From contig CAZZAM010000002.1 in NCBI GenBank assembly GCA_964652775.1, positions 124,001-188,000 of the forward strand: DNA of 64,000 bases. Reading direction: 5' to 3'. The notes under the pieces are model-generated. The model saw nothing but the letters and a program-made list of their open reading frames with translations. It did no database searches and was not told where the DNA came from. Within the stretch, counting starts at the first letter, position 1; every line of letters begins with the position of its first letter. Below are positions 1 through 8,820 of the stretch, piece after piece. The position numbers and the translations under genes are program-made. Source of the stretch: UBA11346 sp038060575. GTDB lineage: Bacteria; Planctomycetota; UBA11346.

Positions 1-1127
1 AACAAACCGGCGTAGAACGGAGCCAGCGCCGCGCGGGTGAGCGGGACCATTGCCGGCACCTGACGCGCAGATGGCGCCGATCCGTCTTCGCTGATAAACA
101 CATCGCTGCGATTGGCGATGAATCCAGTGATGGCGTAGAACAGCAACACCATCGCCACAGGCGCCGCTGCGATGTAGTGCACACGACGCAACAATCCCGG
201 CCAGTCTCGGCGCGGTGGCGGAGTTGGACTCACTTGTGACAGAGCCGTCGGCTTCGTCCCCGCAGGCAAAAAACTGTCGCTGTGGATCCGTGTGGCTTCG
301 AAGCGCTGGACGACCAGTCGCGCATGCACGGCGTCGACCATGCCTGGACTGCCACAGGTATAGACTTCGGGCCAATCAGTCGGCTCAGCGTGATCTAGCA
401 GACTGGTGATCACACCAACCGGACCAGTCCACGTGGAGTCCGGTTCTTGCACAACGGTTCTGATCTCCGTGTTGGGAATAGCACGCAGCTGATCGATCCA
501 AAACACATCACGCGGTGTACGCGCGCCAATTAACACCAGCTTGCGCGCCTGCGGTGCAGCGCGACACATGGGCAACACCGGCGCAAGACCAGTACCCCCG
601 GTAACGAACAGCTTGGGTTGATCGGACGTACGCAGCGTGAAGTGACCTTTCGCTCGACTTATTCCGACCCGCGTGCCAGCGGCGATATTGGTCAACACGG
701 CGCCCGCGCGGCCGTGCGGCAGCAAGCGAATACACAAGGAGACAACATCTGCAGCCGACGCCACCACCGAGAAGGTGCGGAAGAATTCGCCAGCGTTATC
801 GCGTAGGCGAAGGAACACATACTGGCCCGGCGCAAACGCGAATCCCGGACAACGCAAACGCAATTCGACGATGTCGGAGGTCAGACTGTTCTGACCGATG
901 ACCGTGACCTCGTCGATCGGCTCTGCTTGGCTCACGCCATCAATTTCGACCGCAACGAAAGGACAAGCCTGACCAGCAGCCAGAACGCCATCCCGATGCG
1001 CCGTCACGTCATCCATCAGGACCACGGCTTTGCCCGTTGCTGCGTCCATGCGAAATACTGCCGGGGCATGACGCACACAACTGCCCATGCCGGTACATCC
1101 AGGCAGAACCCGCGCGCGCAGCGTCAT
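1..1127 (-). CDS. Fused [3Fe-4S] ferredoxin / FAD-NAD reductase / PepSY-type membrane protein (partial)
   Basis: This is an open frame read from an ATG at 1127 to the window edge, about 375 codons, with the C-terminus missing. Residues 1-60 form a small ferredoxin with C11, C17 and C55-P; C-x5-C then CP is the three-cysteine [3Fe-4S] pattern of P450-type ferredoxins. An FAD-binding reductase domain follows (R-T-F-S), then an NAD domain with GGTGLAP and a C-G-S-P-G-M end motif. A single hydrophobic helix, VAMVLLFYAITGF, then resembles the first helix of PepSY-TM proteins. I infer that it oxidises NAD(P)H in the cytoplasm and passes electrons into the membrane. The ATG overlaps the stop codon of the upstream apbE-like gene (ATGA), so the two are probably translationally coupled. 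The domain calls are firm for the reductase and likely for the ferredoxin. PepSY rests on one helix only. Confidence 0.8.
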   Translation of the reverse strand, partial: MTLRARVLPGCTGMGSCVRHAPAVFRMDAATGKAVVLMDDVTAHRDGVLAAGQACPFVAVEIDGVSQAEPIDEVTVIGQNSLTSDIVELRLRCPGFAFAPGQYVFLRLRDNAGEFFRTFSVVASAADVVSLCIRLLPHGRAGAVLTNIAAGTRVGISRAKGHFTLRTSDQPKLFVTGGTGLAPVLPMCRAAPQARKLVLIGARTPRDVFWIDQLRAIPNTEIRTVVQEPDSTWTGPVGVITSLLDHAEPTDWPEVYTCGSPGMVDAVHARLVVQRFEATRIHSDSFLPAGTKPTALSQVSPTPPPRRDWPGLLRRVHYIAAAPVAMVLLFYAITGFIANRSDVFISEDGSAPSARQVPAMVPLTRAALAPFYAGL

Positions 1128-2185
1128 CGGCCAGCCGACCCAGCTGGCGTTGGTGCCTGCCGAACGACAAAGCGCGACCAGCCAGACGTCGTGTGTTCTT
1201 CGATCGTGCCATCAGCACGACGCAGCAGGAGCAGACCCTGCGCCCCAGCTCGTTCAATGAGCGGCAAACCTGCCACACCCAACACCACGCCAGCCTTCGT
1301 CAATGCATCTGCCTCGCCGCTGCGTCCAGCGCCAGGGATCAGGATGCTGACCGACAGCACATGGGTGTCGCTCGGCTGACCACTGCGCGGATCGTAGATG
1401 TGGTAGAGAACCCGCCCATCCACCGTGATCGGCTGACGGTAATTGCCACTCGTTGAGCCGCACATTCCCTCGCCCTGATCCTGCAAGCGGCACCACATGC
1501 GCTCAAGATCATCCGGCGCATCAGGATTCGGCACTGCTATCTTATGAGCCTGACCGCGCGGCGAGATACCCCAGCACGCGGTCTCGCCGCTGATCTGAAT
1601 CAACGCGGCACGCGTTCCGCCGCGCCGGAGTATCGCCGCTGCCGCGTCGATCGCATGACCCTTGATGCCACCGAAATCAAACTTCACGCCCGGACGCAGC
1701 ACGCGCAGTTCGCTGCCAGCGCGGGTGTACGCCGATGGGCCGATCGACAACCGTACCGTGGCGATCGCCTCGGGAGTCGGCCAGTGGCCATTCTTTTCAG
1801 CTCCGCGCCACATCCGCCGCAGCGGACCAACCGTGATCTCGAACGCGCCGTCGGTTGCCGTACGCATGCGCTCAGATAGCGCAAACATCTCGGCCAGTTC
1901 TGGTGACAGCTGATATGTGCCAGGACCACCGGCATTGATCTTCCCGATCTGACTGTCATCCCGCCAATCGTTGGCGAGGTCGTCGAATGCCGTTAACGCA
2001 CCCCAGGCCGCCGTTGCCAGCACATCATCGCGCGGCGTAAAACGCACCTGCACCGGGATGCCTCCATACAGCGTTCGCTCCTCAGCGTACCAGTCCTCGG
2101 CACCACTGAGGACACCGCACGCCGTGAGACAAAATCCCATTGGCAGCAGGACCGACATCGCTCGACCGGATATGCTTGCAAACAT
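1124..2185 (-). CDS. apbE: FAD:protein FMN transferase (ApbE family), lipoprotein
   Basis: The 353-residue protein is an ApbE flavin transferase. The family attaches FMN from FAD to Thr/Ser of D-x-x-[S/T]-G-A-[T/S] motifs in extracytoplasmic redox proteins. The N-terminus has a short hydrophobic segment ending in the lipobox LTAC, so it is probably anchored outside the cytoplasmic membrane. Family signatures are visible: FDFGGIKGHAID (the D-x-GG-x-x-KG element), ISGETACWG, YDPRSGQP and EADALTKA. I chose the ATG at 2185 rather than the GTG two codons upstream because GGGAG sits five bases before it. It lies 103 bases after the Ig/DUF2271 gene and overlaps the reductase gene by ATGA, which suggests one operon. 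The neighbouring DUF2271 domains are its likely substrates, by inference. Confidence 0.9.
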   Translation of the reverse strand: MFASISGRAMSVLLPMGFCLTACGVLSGAEDWYAEERTLYGGIPVQVRFTPRDDVLATAAWGALTAFDDLANDWRDDSQIGKINAGGPGTYQLSPELAEMFALSERMRTATDGAFEITVGPLRRMWRGAEKNGHWPTPEAIATVRLSIGPSAYTRAGSELRVLRPGVKFDFGGIKGHAIDAAAAILRRGGTRAALIQISGETACWGISPRGQAHKIAVPNPDAPDDLERMWCRLQDQGEGMCGSTSGNYRQPITVDGRVLYHIYDPRSGQPSDTHVLSVSILIPGAGRSGEADALTKAGVVLGVAGLPLIERAGAQGLLLLRRADGTIEEHTTSGWSRFVVRQAPTPAGSAGR

Positions 2186-2232
2186 CGGCACTCCCGCTGC
2201 CAGACATCAGGGGCGGAAGGCAAATGGTTACA
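2186..2232 (-). promoter_or_regulatory. Leader element shared with the Ig/DUF2271 gene (apbE copy)
   Basis: Read on the minus strand, the bases before the apbE ATG contain TGTAACCATT, then GCC, CCCCTGAT-TC, and GGGAGTG-CG directly before the start codon. The same blocks in the same order precede the Ig/DUF2271 gene at 8709-8753. The GGGAG Shine-Dalgarno sequence can pair with the upstream C-run. The match is by eye. The function (translational control, or a common promoter end) is inference. Confidence 0.6.
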
Positions 2233-2251
2233 GCGTCGTAAGTCGCTGTAA
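2228..2251. repeat. Perfect inverted repeat upstream of apbE
   Basis: TTACAGCG and CGCTGTAA form perfect 8-base arms separated by 8 bases. The repeat lies between the Ig gene stop and the apbE start and overlaps the distal end of the shared leader. It could be an operator or an attenuating hairpin. There is no T-run typical of a terminator. Confidence 0.55.
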
Positions 2252-2288
2252 TAACAATCGTATACGCCATAAACTATGCCCGACCTTC

Positions 2289-5200
2289 TTAGTCGTGACA
2301 GCGCCGCCTGCGCAGCAAGGGCGCCAAGCCGGCCAACAAGCCGATCAGCAAGCCGTAAACGCCGCCGCTGCCACAGCTGGCCACGGCCGGTGCCGGCGCG
2401 ACAGCAACCGCCACCGGTAGCGCCGTCGTGGTCGGCGAGATGGTGATGTCGCTAAAGCCTGACTGGGTCACTGGGCCAACACTCACGACCCCTCCACCGC
2501 TGATGGTGAAGGGAACATTGGTGCGCCGAACCCCAGTTGCCGACGTCAAGCCAGCGGGTGGCAACTCGGTATCGGCCAATTCGATCCACACCGCATAGTT
2601 CCCGTCGGCAACTGGTGTGCCCGTGCCAGCCGCCGTGAGATCCCAGGCAAGATTGTAAACCGGTGTGTGGTTAAACCGTGTCGCTCCCATGATCGCATCA
2701 CCGTCACTTGGCCCTGCTTTCGCCTGCCACTGTGACAGACTTGGTCGGCGCAGGCCCGACCAGTCGCCAATGGTGCGCACGAACGTACCGGTGTCGGTTT
2801 CAATCCATACCGCCAACACATTTGCCGGGGCATAGAGTCCGCCCGCCGCGCTCGGTGTGAAAGAAACATAGGCATGACCGGAGATGACTACCTGTACCGT
2901 CAGCAGTGCGCTGGTGCTGATCACGCTGCCATAGGGATTGGTAACCGTACAGGTGAACGATCCACCATCGTCAGCAAGCGCCGTCGCTGGAGTCGTATAG
3001 GACGCGGCGGTTGCGCTAGCAATCGCTACGCCGTTGAGGTTCCATTGATAGGTCAGTGGGGCCGAGCCAGTCACGCTCACCGTGAAGGTCGCACTTTGTC
3101 CGATGGAAACCGTCTGTGCCTGCGGCGCAGTAACGATCGCTGGAGGCGCCGTCACCTGCAGGGTCGCCACGATACTGGTCGCGCTGCCAAACGAGTTCGT
3201 CACGACACAGGTGAATGCTCCGCCGTCATCAGCAAACACGGTGAGCGGGGTGGTATAGGACGCGGCCGTTGCTCCGACAATATTGCTGCCGCCGAGACGC
3301 CACTGATAGGTCAGGGATGGGCCTGATGCACTGATCGTGAACGTCGCGGCGGCTCCCTCGGCGACCGTCTGATCGATCGGCTGTCCGGTGATTACGGGGG
3401 CCGATGTGACGGTCAGCGTGCCCGCACTGCTTGTCGTGCTGCCAAACGCGTTGGTCACCACGCAGGTGAAGAGATCGCCGCTGTCGCTAAGCACCGTTGC
3501 CGGTGTCGTATAGGATGCCGCGTTAGCTCCGCCAATTGCCGAGCCGTTGCGCTGCCATTGATAGACCAAGGTGGGCGAGCCTGCAGCGGTGACGCTGAAG
3601 GTTGCGGTGCCACCCGCACTCACGGCCACATTGGCTGGTTGAGTGACCATGGCCGGTGCGGCTTGCACGGTCAAGGTCGCACCGGTGCTGGTGTCGCTAC
3701 CTGCGCCGTTGGTGACAACACAGGTGAAGATTGCGCCGTCATCGGCGAACGCCGTCGCCGGCGTGGTGTAGGACGCCGACGTCGCGCCGCCGATATTCGT
3801 GCCGTTCTTCTTCCATTGATAGGTCAAGGTTGCGGAGCCAGTCGCGGTCACGCTGAAAGACGCCGTCGCACCCGACGCCACGATTTGATTGGCTGGATCA
3901 ACCGTGACGGTTGGTGGAGCCGGGTTAACCGTGAGCACCGCGGACGAACTCGTCACACTACCTCCAGCATTGGTGATGGCGCAGGTGAGCACGCCACCAC
4001 TGTCAGCCAACACCGTTGCCGAAGTGGTGTGCGACACCGCGATTGCGCCACCAATTGGGGTTCCATTCAACGCCCACTGATAGGTCAGCGGCGCAGTTCC
4101 GGTTGCGACCACAGAAAATGTGGCCGTCTGTCCTTCGAGTACGGTCTGAGCCGCTGGCTGGGTTGTGATTGCTGGTGCAATCACGCTGATGGTCACCGAC
4201 AGTGTGGCCGCTGTGGTGGTCACATTCCCAAAAGCGTTGGTGATAACACAGGTGAACAATGCGCCATCATCACCCAGCACCGTTGCCGATGTGGTGTAAC
4301 TAGCGGCAGTTGCACCACCAATGGGCGTTCCGTCCTTGCTCCACTGATAGGTCAGCGTCGGAGATCCCGCAGCAACCACGGTGAACGTGGCGGTTTGACC
4401 AACGGTTACTGATTTGCTCGTCGGCTGGGTGGTAATCGTTGGCGCGGCCTGCACCGTCACCACAGCGGCGGTACTGGTAACGGTGCCATACGTATTCGTG
4501 ATCCGGCACGTGAACGAAGCTCCGTCATCGGCCAGCACCGTTGCCGGTGTTGTGTACGAAGCTGATGTCGCACCACCGATGTTGGTGCCGTTTTTCCGCC
4601 ACTGATAGGTCAGCGTCGGCGAGCCAGTCGCAACCACGCTCAACGTCGCGGTCGAACCTGCGTTCACCGTCTGTGCTGACGGCTGCGTGGTAATGATGGG
4701 CAATGAGTGCACCGTTAACGCGGCAGCGCTGGTGGTCACGTTCCCGTACGGGTTGGTGACTACACAGGTGAACGAAGCGCCATCGTCAGCGAACACGGTC
4801 GCCGGCGTGGTGTAGGACGCGGACGTTGCGCCGCCAATATTGCTGCCGTTTTTCTTCCACTGATAGGTCAGGGTTGCCGACCCGCTTGCCGTCACAGTGA
4901 ATGTTGCTGTTGCTCCGGCAGCAACAACTGCCGCTGATGGCTGACCGGTGATCGTCGGTGCGGCCTGCACGGTAAGCACAGCTGCGCTGCTGGTCACGTT
5001 GCCGTAGGCGTTGGTGACCACACAGGTGAACGAGGCACCGTTGTCAGCAAACACGGTTGCAGGCGTGGTGTAGGACGCCGAGGTCGCGCCACCGATCGAG
5101 GTGCCGTTTTTCTTCCATTGATAGGTCAGGGTCGCAGTTCCTGTAGCCGTCAGGGTGAAGGTCGCGGCAGCTCCAGACGCAACCGTCTGCGCCGTCGGCT

Positions 5201-8200
5201 GCACCGAAATGGTTGGCGCGGCGTTCACGGTCAGGGTCGCACCGCTGCTGGTCACGTTGCCAAAAGCGTTGGTGATCACACAAGTAAACGTCGCGCCGTT
5301 ATCGGCAAAAGTTGTCGCCGGAGTGGTGTATGACGCCGACGTTGCTCCGCCAATATTGCTGCCGTTCATCTTCCACTGATAGGTCAGCGTGGCGGTGCCC
5401 GTAGCGACAACAGAGAACGTCGCGGTTGCCGGTGCCGTAACCGCAACGGAGGTTGGCTGCGTGGTGATGGCCGGTGCCGCCTGGACGGTCAGGGTCGCCC
5501 CAGCGCTGGTGGCGCTGCCGTAGGTGTTGCTGACATCGCAGGTGTAGACCGAGCCGTCGTAAGCGATCGCTGTGGTCGGTGTGGTGTAGCTGGCGGCAGT
5601 GGCACCGGAAACGATCACGCCGTTTTTCTTCCATTGATAGGCAAGCGTGGGCGAGCCGGTCGCCGTCACACTGAAGGTCGCGGTGGCTCCTGACGCGACG
5701 GTCTGACTCACCGGATCGACCGTGATCACCGGTGGAGCCTGCACGGTCAGTACGGCCGCCGAAGTGGTGACGTTGCCGGCAGCATTGCTCACATAGCACG
5801 TGAATGAAGCGCCGTCGTCAACCAGCGCTGCTGACGGCGTGGTATAACTCGATGTGGTCGCGCCACCGATATTGGTGCCGTTTTTCTTCCACTGATAACT
5901 GAGTGGTGCCGAGCCGGTAACGACCACCGAGAACGTTGCCGTCTGACCGACATTCACCGTCTGGGAAACCGGCTGCGTTGTGATTGTCGGTGGTGCTGGA
6001 TTCACAGTGAGAATTGCTGCGCTGGTGGTGGCGCTGCCAGCGCTATTGGTAACCACACAGGTGAACGAGGCGCCGTTGTCCGCCAGCACCGTCGCCGAGA
6101 TCGTGTAGGTGGACAATGTCGCACCGCCGATGCTGGTGCCGTTCTTTTTCCATTGATACGTCAATGGCGCGGATCCAGATGCAGTCACTGAAAACGTGGC
6201 CGACTGGCCCTCAGTCCGCGTGAGCGAACTCGGCTGACCAGTGATCGATGGCGCAACCACTCCGCCGCTGACGGTTAGGATGGCGCCACTACTGGTCACC
6301 GAGCCAGCGCTGTTGGTGACCACACAGGTGAACGAGGCGCCGTTGTCTCCGAGAATGGTTGCCGGAGTCGTGTAGGTGGACGAGGTCGCGCCACCGATGC
6401 TGGTGCCGTTCTTCTTCCACTGATAGCTCAGTCCCGAACCCGTAGCCGTGACGCTAAAGGTAGCGGTCTGACCGGCGGTGACGCTCTGCGCCTGCGGCTG
6501 ACCAGTGATCGCCAGCACGGACACCGTGGCGGGGTTGCTGTAACTGTCGGCGTAGTTCGCACTGGTTTTCAGCGGATCCGCATTGTAGCTGATGCAGTAA
6601 TAGGTGGCGCCATCATCGGCCGCGGTCAGGGCCGGAGTGGTATAGGTGGCTGCCGTCGCACCAGTAATCAGGGTTCCGTTTTTGTACCACTTGTACTTCA
6701 GCGTCGCCGTGCCGTTCACCGCAATGGTGAACGTCGCCGTCTGTCCGGCCAGTTTCGACTGCGGGGTGACTGGCTGCGTGCTGTAGGTCGCCTGATTTTG
6801 CAGCCGCAACGCCGCATTGTTGCTGGTCGCGCTGCCAGATCCGTTGGTAACTACACAGTAATAATTCACGTTGTTCGCATCAGTAGCCAGCGCCGGAAGC
6901 GTAGTGTAGCTGGGCGAGGTAGCGCCGGGGATGAGCACACCACCTTTGTACCATTGATAGGTCAGCGGGGCGGATCCATTGGCGATGACGAAGAATTCAG
7001 ATTGCCAACCGACGCCTTCGGACACGGCGGCTGCGGGGTGCCTGGAGATGGTTGGCGCCGTTCCAGGCGCCACGCTGCCCGTTACGGTCAGTGTGATCGT
7101 ATTGCTGGTGACCGCACCAAACGCGTTCAACACGTCGCAGGTGTACGTGTCACCATTGCAACTGACTCGGGTGTCCGTTGCTGGGATGGTGTAGGGATTG
7201 GTGAAGCCGATCGCAATGCCGTTGCGACGCCAAATATAGCCAACGCCGTTTGCTGCGGTCAGGCTGACCACTTTGGTGCCGCCTGCGGCGACGGTCTGCG
7301 ATGTCGGCTGGACCGTGATGGTCGGCGCAGTGCCAACGGTCAGCGGAATCGCCGCGCTGGTCACGGTCAGAACAGATCCGGCAGCATCAACTCCCGTGAC
7401 CGCGCAGGTATAGCTGGAGGCATTATCGCCGATAACAATCCCCGTCTTGGTGTACGACGCCGACGTCGCACCGACGATATTCGTGCCGCCCTTCTTCCAC
7501 TGGTAGGTCAATGGCGGCGTGCCCACCGCGACAACGTTGAACGTCGTGCTCGTGCTCGAACCAAGATCCACCGCACGACCAATCGTCTGACCGGTGATTG
7601 CTACTGCCGTGCGGTTGACCGTGAGGGTTGCTCCCGCGCTAGTGGCTGGAGTTCCGGTGCCGCTAACCACACAGCGATACACAGCGCCGTCGTCGGTCGA
7701 GCGAACGGTCGCCGGAATACTGTAGCCGACCGAGGTCGCCCCAGAAATATTCGTGCCGTTTTTCTGCCACTGATAGGTCAACGGTGCGGTGCCGCCAGCA
7801 ACTACGGTGAATGACGCCGGCTGTCCTTCGCTGACCGTTGCGGCAGACGGTGCGGTGACGATGGATGGCGCTGCAGTTGCTGCGGTGACCGTTAGGACAG
7901 CTCCACTGGTTGTTGTGGTACCACCGCTCGTTGTACCGCCATCACCGTTGGTGACCGTGCACGTGTACACACCACCGCTATCACCAAGGATCGTTGATGG
8001 AGTCGTATAGGTGGATCCGGTGGCTCCGACGATTGGAACTCCACCGAGCTTCCACTGATAGGACAGGCTGCCACCGCTGGCGGTGACAGCGAACGTCGCG
8101 GTCGATCCAACCACGACTGATTGTGCGGCCGGTTGCCCTTCGGCCGCGATCACCGGCGCGCGACCAGTGTAATTCCACGATACTCCCGTGAATTTGCCGG

Positions 8201-8708
8201 TCGGGTCGGTGACGCTTTGCGGCGTCAGCAGCGGCGCGCCGTTCTTCGTCACGGTCAAGCTCAGTAGATTCGCGCCGGTGTGATTGGTGTAGGAATATAA
8301 TGGTCGCGCGGAGTCCGAGTTGACCGTTTCGAGCCAGATGGTGTAGGTGCCGTCGGGGGCAGCAGCCCCACTCTTGTACAGCATGTTCCACGTCGCTGTG
8401 AGACTGGCCGGGGCGGTGTAGCCGTTGATCGTCGCGCCCATGAGGCCGTCGACGTCGGTGGTCTTCGTGGCCGCGCCTGCCACCAACTTCCACAGCGTCG
8501 CGCGGTCCCAGCGATCGTTCCGCCACTGCCCGATCGTCTTGACGAAATCGCCAGCCGGCGTCTCGACCCACACGGCCTGGATGTGCAGCGCTCCGTACTC
8601 GCCACCGGCATCGGTGGGCGTGAACGTGACGGTAAGACTCTCACCAGACACCAGGAACGCGCAGCACAGCCACAGGGCAACGGCACAACGAATCAACGCA
8701 GTAGGCAT
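2289..8708 (-). CDS. Giant exported protein: DUF2271 - 20 Ig-like repeats - DUF2271 - sorting tail
   Basis: The 2139-residue protein has a signal peptide (hydrophobic to about residue 22). A DUF2271-type domain covers about 23-160, followed by 20 Ig-like repeats of about 88 residues (about 184-1939), each marked by Y-Q-W-x-x-N-G and S-F-T-C-x-V-T-N. A second DUF2271-like domain lies at about 1942-2060. The tail has C2112-G-S-G-G, a hydrophobic stretch and RRRR, like three-part C-terminal sorting signals (GlyGly-CTERM or MYXO-CTERM style). Both DUF2271 domains contain D-x-x-M-G-A-T (D87-T93 and D2004-T2010), close to the ApbE target motif but with Met where Ser/Thr is usual. The ATG at 8708 is preferred over the GTG at 8714 because GGGGGAG lies five bases upstream. 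It is followed on the same strand by apbE and the reductase. I infer a surface-displayed redox fibre. The Ig domains alone would suggest adhesion. Confidence 0.9.
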   Translation of the reverse strand: MPTALIRCAVALWLCCAFLVSGESLTVTFTPTDAGGEYGALHIQAVWVETPAGDFVKTIGQWRNDRWDRATLWKLVAGAATKTTDVDGLMGATINGYTAPASLTATWNMLYKSGAAAPDGTYTIWLETVNSDSARPLYSYTNHTGANLLSLTVTKNGAPLLTPQSVTDPTGKFTGVSWNYTGRAPVIAAEGQPAAQSVVVGSTATFAVTASGGSLSYQWKLGGVPIVGATGSTYTTPSTILGDSGGVYTCTVTNGDGGTTSGGTTTTSGAVLTVTAATAAPSIVTAPSAATVSEGQPASFTVVAGGTAPLTYQWQKNGTNISGATSVGYSIPATVRSTDDGAVYRCVVSGTGTPATSAGATLTVNRTAVAITGQTIGRAVDLGSSTSTTFNVVAVGTPPLTYQWKKGGTNIVGATSASYTKTGIVIGDNASSYTCAVTGVDAAGSVLTVTSAAIPLTVGTAPTITVQPTSQTVAAGGTKVVSLTAANGVGYIWRRNGIAIGFTNPYTIPATDTRVSCNGDTYTCDVLNAFGAVTSNTITLTVTGSVAPGTAPTISRHPAAAVSEGVGWQSEFFVIANGSAPLTYQWYKGGVLIPGATSPSYTTLPALATDANNVNYYCVVTNGSGSATSNNAALRLQNQATYSTQPVTPQSKLAGQTATFTIAVNGTATLKYKWYKNGTLITGATAATYTTPALTAADDGATYYCISYNADPLKTSANYADSYSNPATVSVLAITGQPQAQSVTAGQTATFSVTATGSGLSYQWKKNGTSIGGATSSTYTTPATILGDNGASFTCVVTNSAGSVTSSGAILTVSGGVVAPSITGQPSSLTRTEGQSATFSVTASGSAPLTYQWKKNGTSIGGATLSTYTISATVLADNGASFTCVVTNSAGSATTSAAILTVNPAPPTITTQPVSQTVNVGQTATFSVVVTGSAPLSYQWKKNGTNIGGATTSSYTTPSAALVDDGASFTCYVSNAAGNVTTSAAVLTVQAPPVITVDPVSQTVASGATATFSVTATGSPTLAYQWKKNGVIVSGATAASYTTPTTAIAYDGSVYTCDVSNTYGSATSAGATLTVQAAPAITTQPTSVAVTAPATATFSVVATGTATLTYQWKMNGSNIGGATSASYTTPATTFADNGATFTCVITNAFGNVTSSGATLTVNAAPTISVQPTAQTVASGAAATFTLTATGTATLTYQWKKNGTSIGGATSASYTTPATVFADNGASFTCVVTNAYGNVTSSAAVLTVQAAPTITGQPSAAVVAAGATATFTVTASGSATLTYQWKKNGSNIGGATSASYTTPATVFADDGASFTCVVTNPYGNVTTSAAALTVHSLPIITTQPSAQTVNAGSTATLSVVATGSPTLTYQWRKNGTNIGGATSASYTTPATVLADDGASFTCRITNTYGTVTSTAAVVTVQAAPTITTQPTSKSVTVGQTATFTVVAAGSPTLTYQWSKDGTPIGGATAASYTTSATVLGDDGALFTCVITNAFGNVTTTAATLSVTISVIAPAITTQPAAQTVLEGQTATFSVVATGTAPLTYQWALNGTPIGGAIAVSHTTSATVLADSGGVLTCAITNAGGSVTSSSAVLTVNPAPPTVTVDPANQIVASGATASFSVTATGSATLTYQWKKNGTNIGGATSASYTTPATAFADDGAIFTCVVTNGAGSDTSTGATLTVQAAPAMVTQPANVAVSAGGTATFSVTAAGSPTLVYQWQRNGSAIGGANAASYTTPATVLSDSGDLFTCVVTNAFGSTTSSAGTLTVTSAPVITGQPIDQTVAEGAAATFTISASGPSLTYQWRLGGSNIVGATAASYTTPLTVFADDGGAFTCVVTNSFGSATSIVATLQVTAPPAIVTAPQAQTVSIGQSATFTVSVTGSAPLTYQWNLNGVAIASATAASYTTPATALADDGGSFTCTVTNPYGSVISTSALLTVQVVISGHAYVSFTPSAAGGLYAPANVLAVWIETDTGTFVRTIGDWSGLRRPSLSQWQAKAGPSDGDAIMGATRFNHTPVYNLAWDLTAAGTGTPVADGNYAVWIELADTELPPAGLTSATGVRRTNVPFTISGGGVVSVGPVTQSGFSDITISPTTTALPVAVAVAPAPAVASCGSGGVYGLLIGLLAGLAPLLRRRRCHD
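2892..8159 (-). repeat. Tandem Ig-domain coding repeats (20 units, about 264 bp)
   Basis: Twenty consecutive coding units were counted by their Y-x-W core. The central and C-terminal units are nearly identical at protein level (for example IGGATSASYTTPAT recurs). The first six are more divergent and use Y-K-W or Y-I-W variants and different spacing. This suggests recent internal duplication in the 3' two thirds of the gene. Confidence 0.9.
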
Positions 8709-8753
8709 CGACACTCCCCCGGTGATATCAGGGGGTGGTGGCCAATGGTTACA
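8709..8753 (-). promoter_or_regulatory. Leader element shared with apbE (Ig/DUF2271 copy)
   Basis: On the minus strand TGTAACCATTGGCC is followed by a C-run, TGATATCACC, GGGGGAG and then TGTCG before the ATG. CCCCC and GGGGG form a hairpin with a 10-base loop that would hide the ribosome-binding site. The same order of blocks precedes apbE at 2186-2232. Confidence 0.6.
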
Positions 8754-8820
8754 AGGCTGCTTGCAACGCCCTACGCATTCCGCTAACTTACTTCAGTTTG
8801 GGCCCTTGCAGCGCTTGTGG

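Noticed and set aside
2892..8159. Regular repeats of about 264 bp as a CRISPR-like array.
   Set aside because: They are in-frame Ig-domain coding units.
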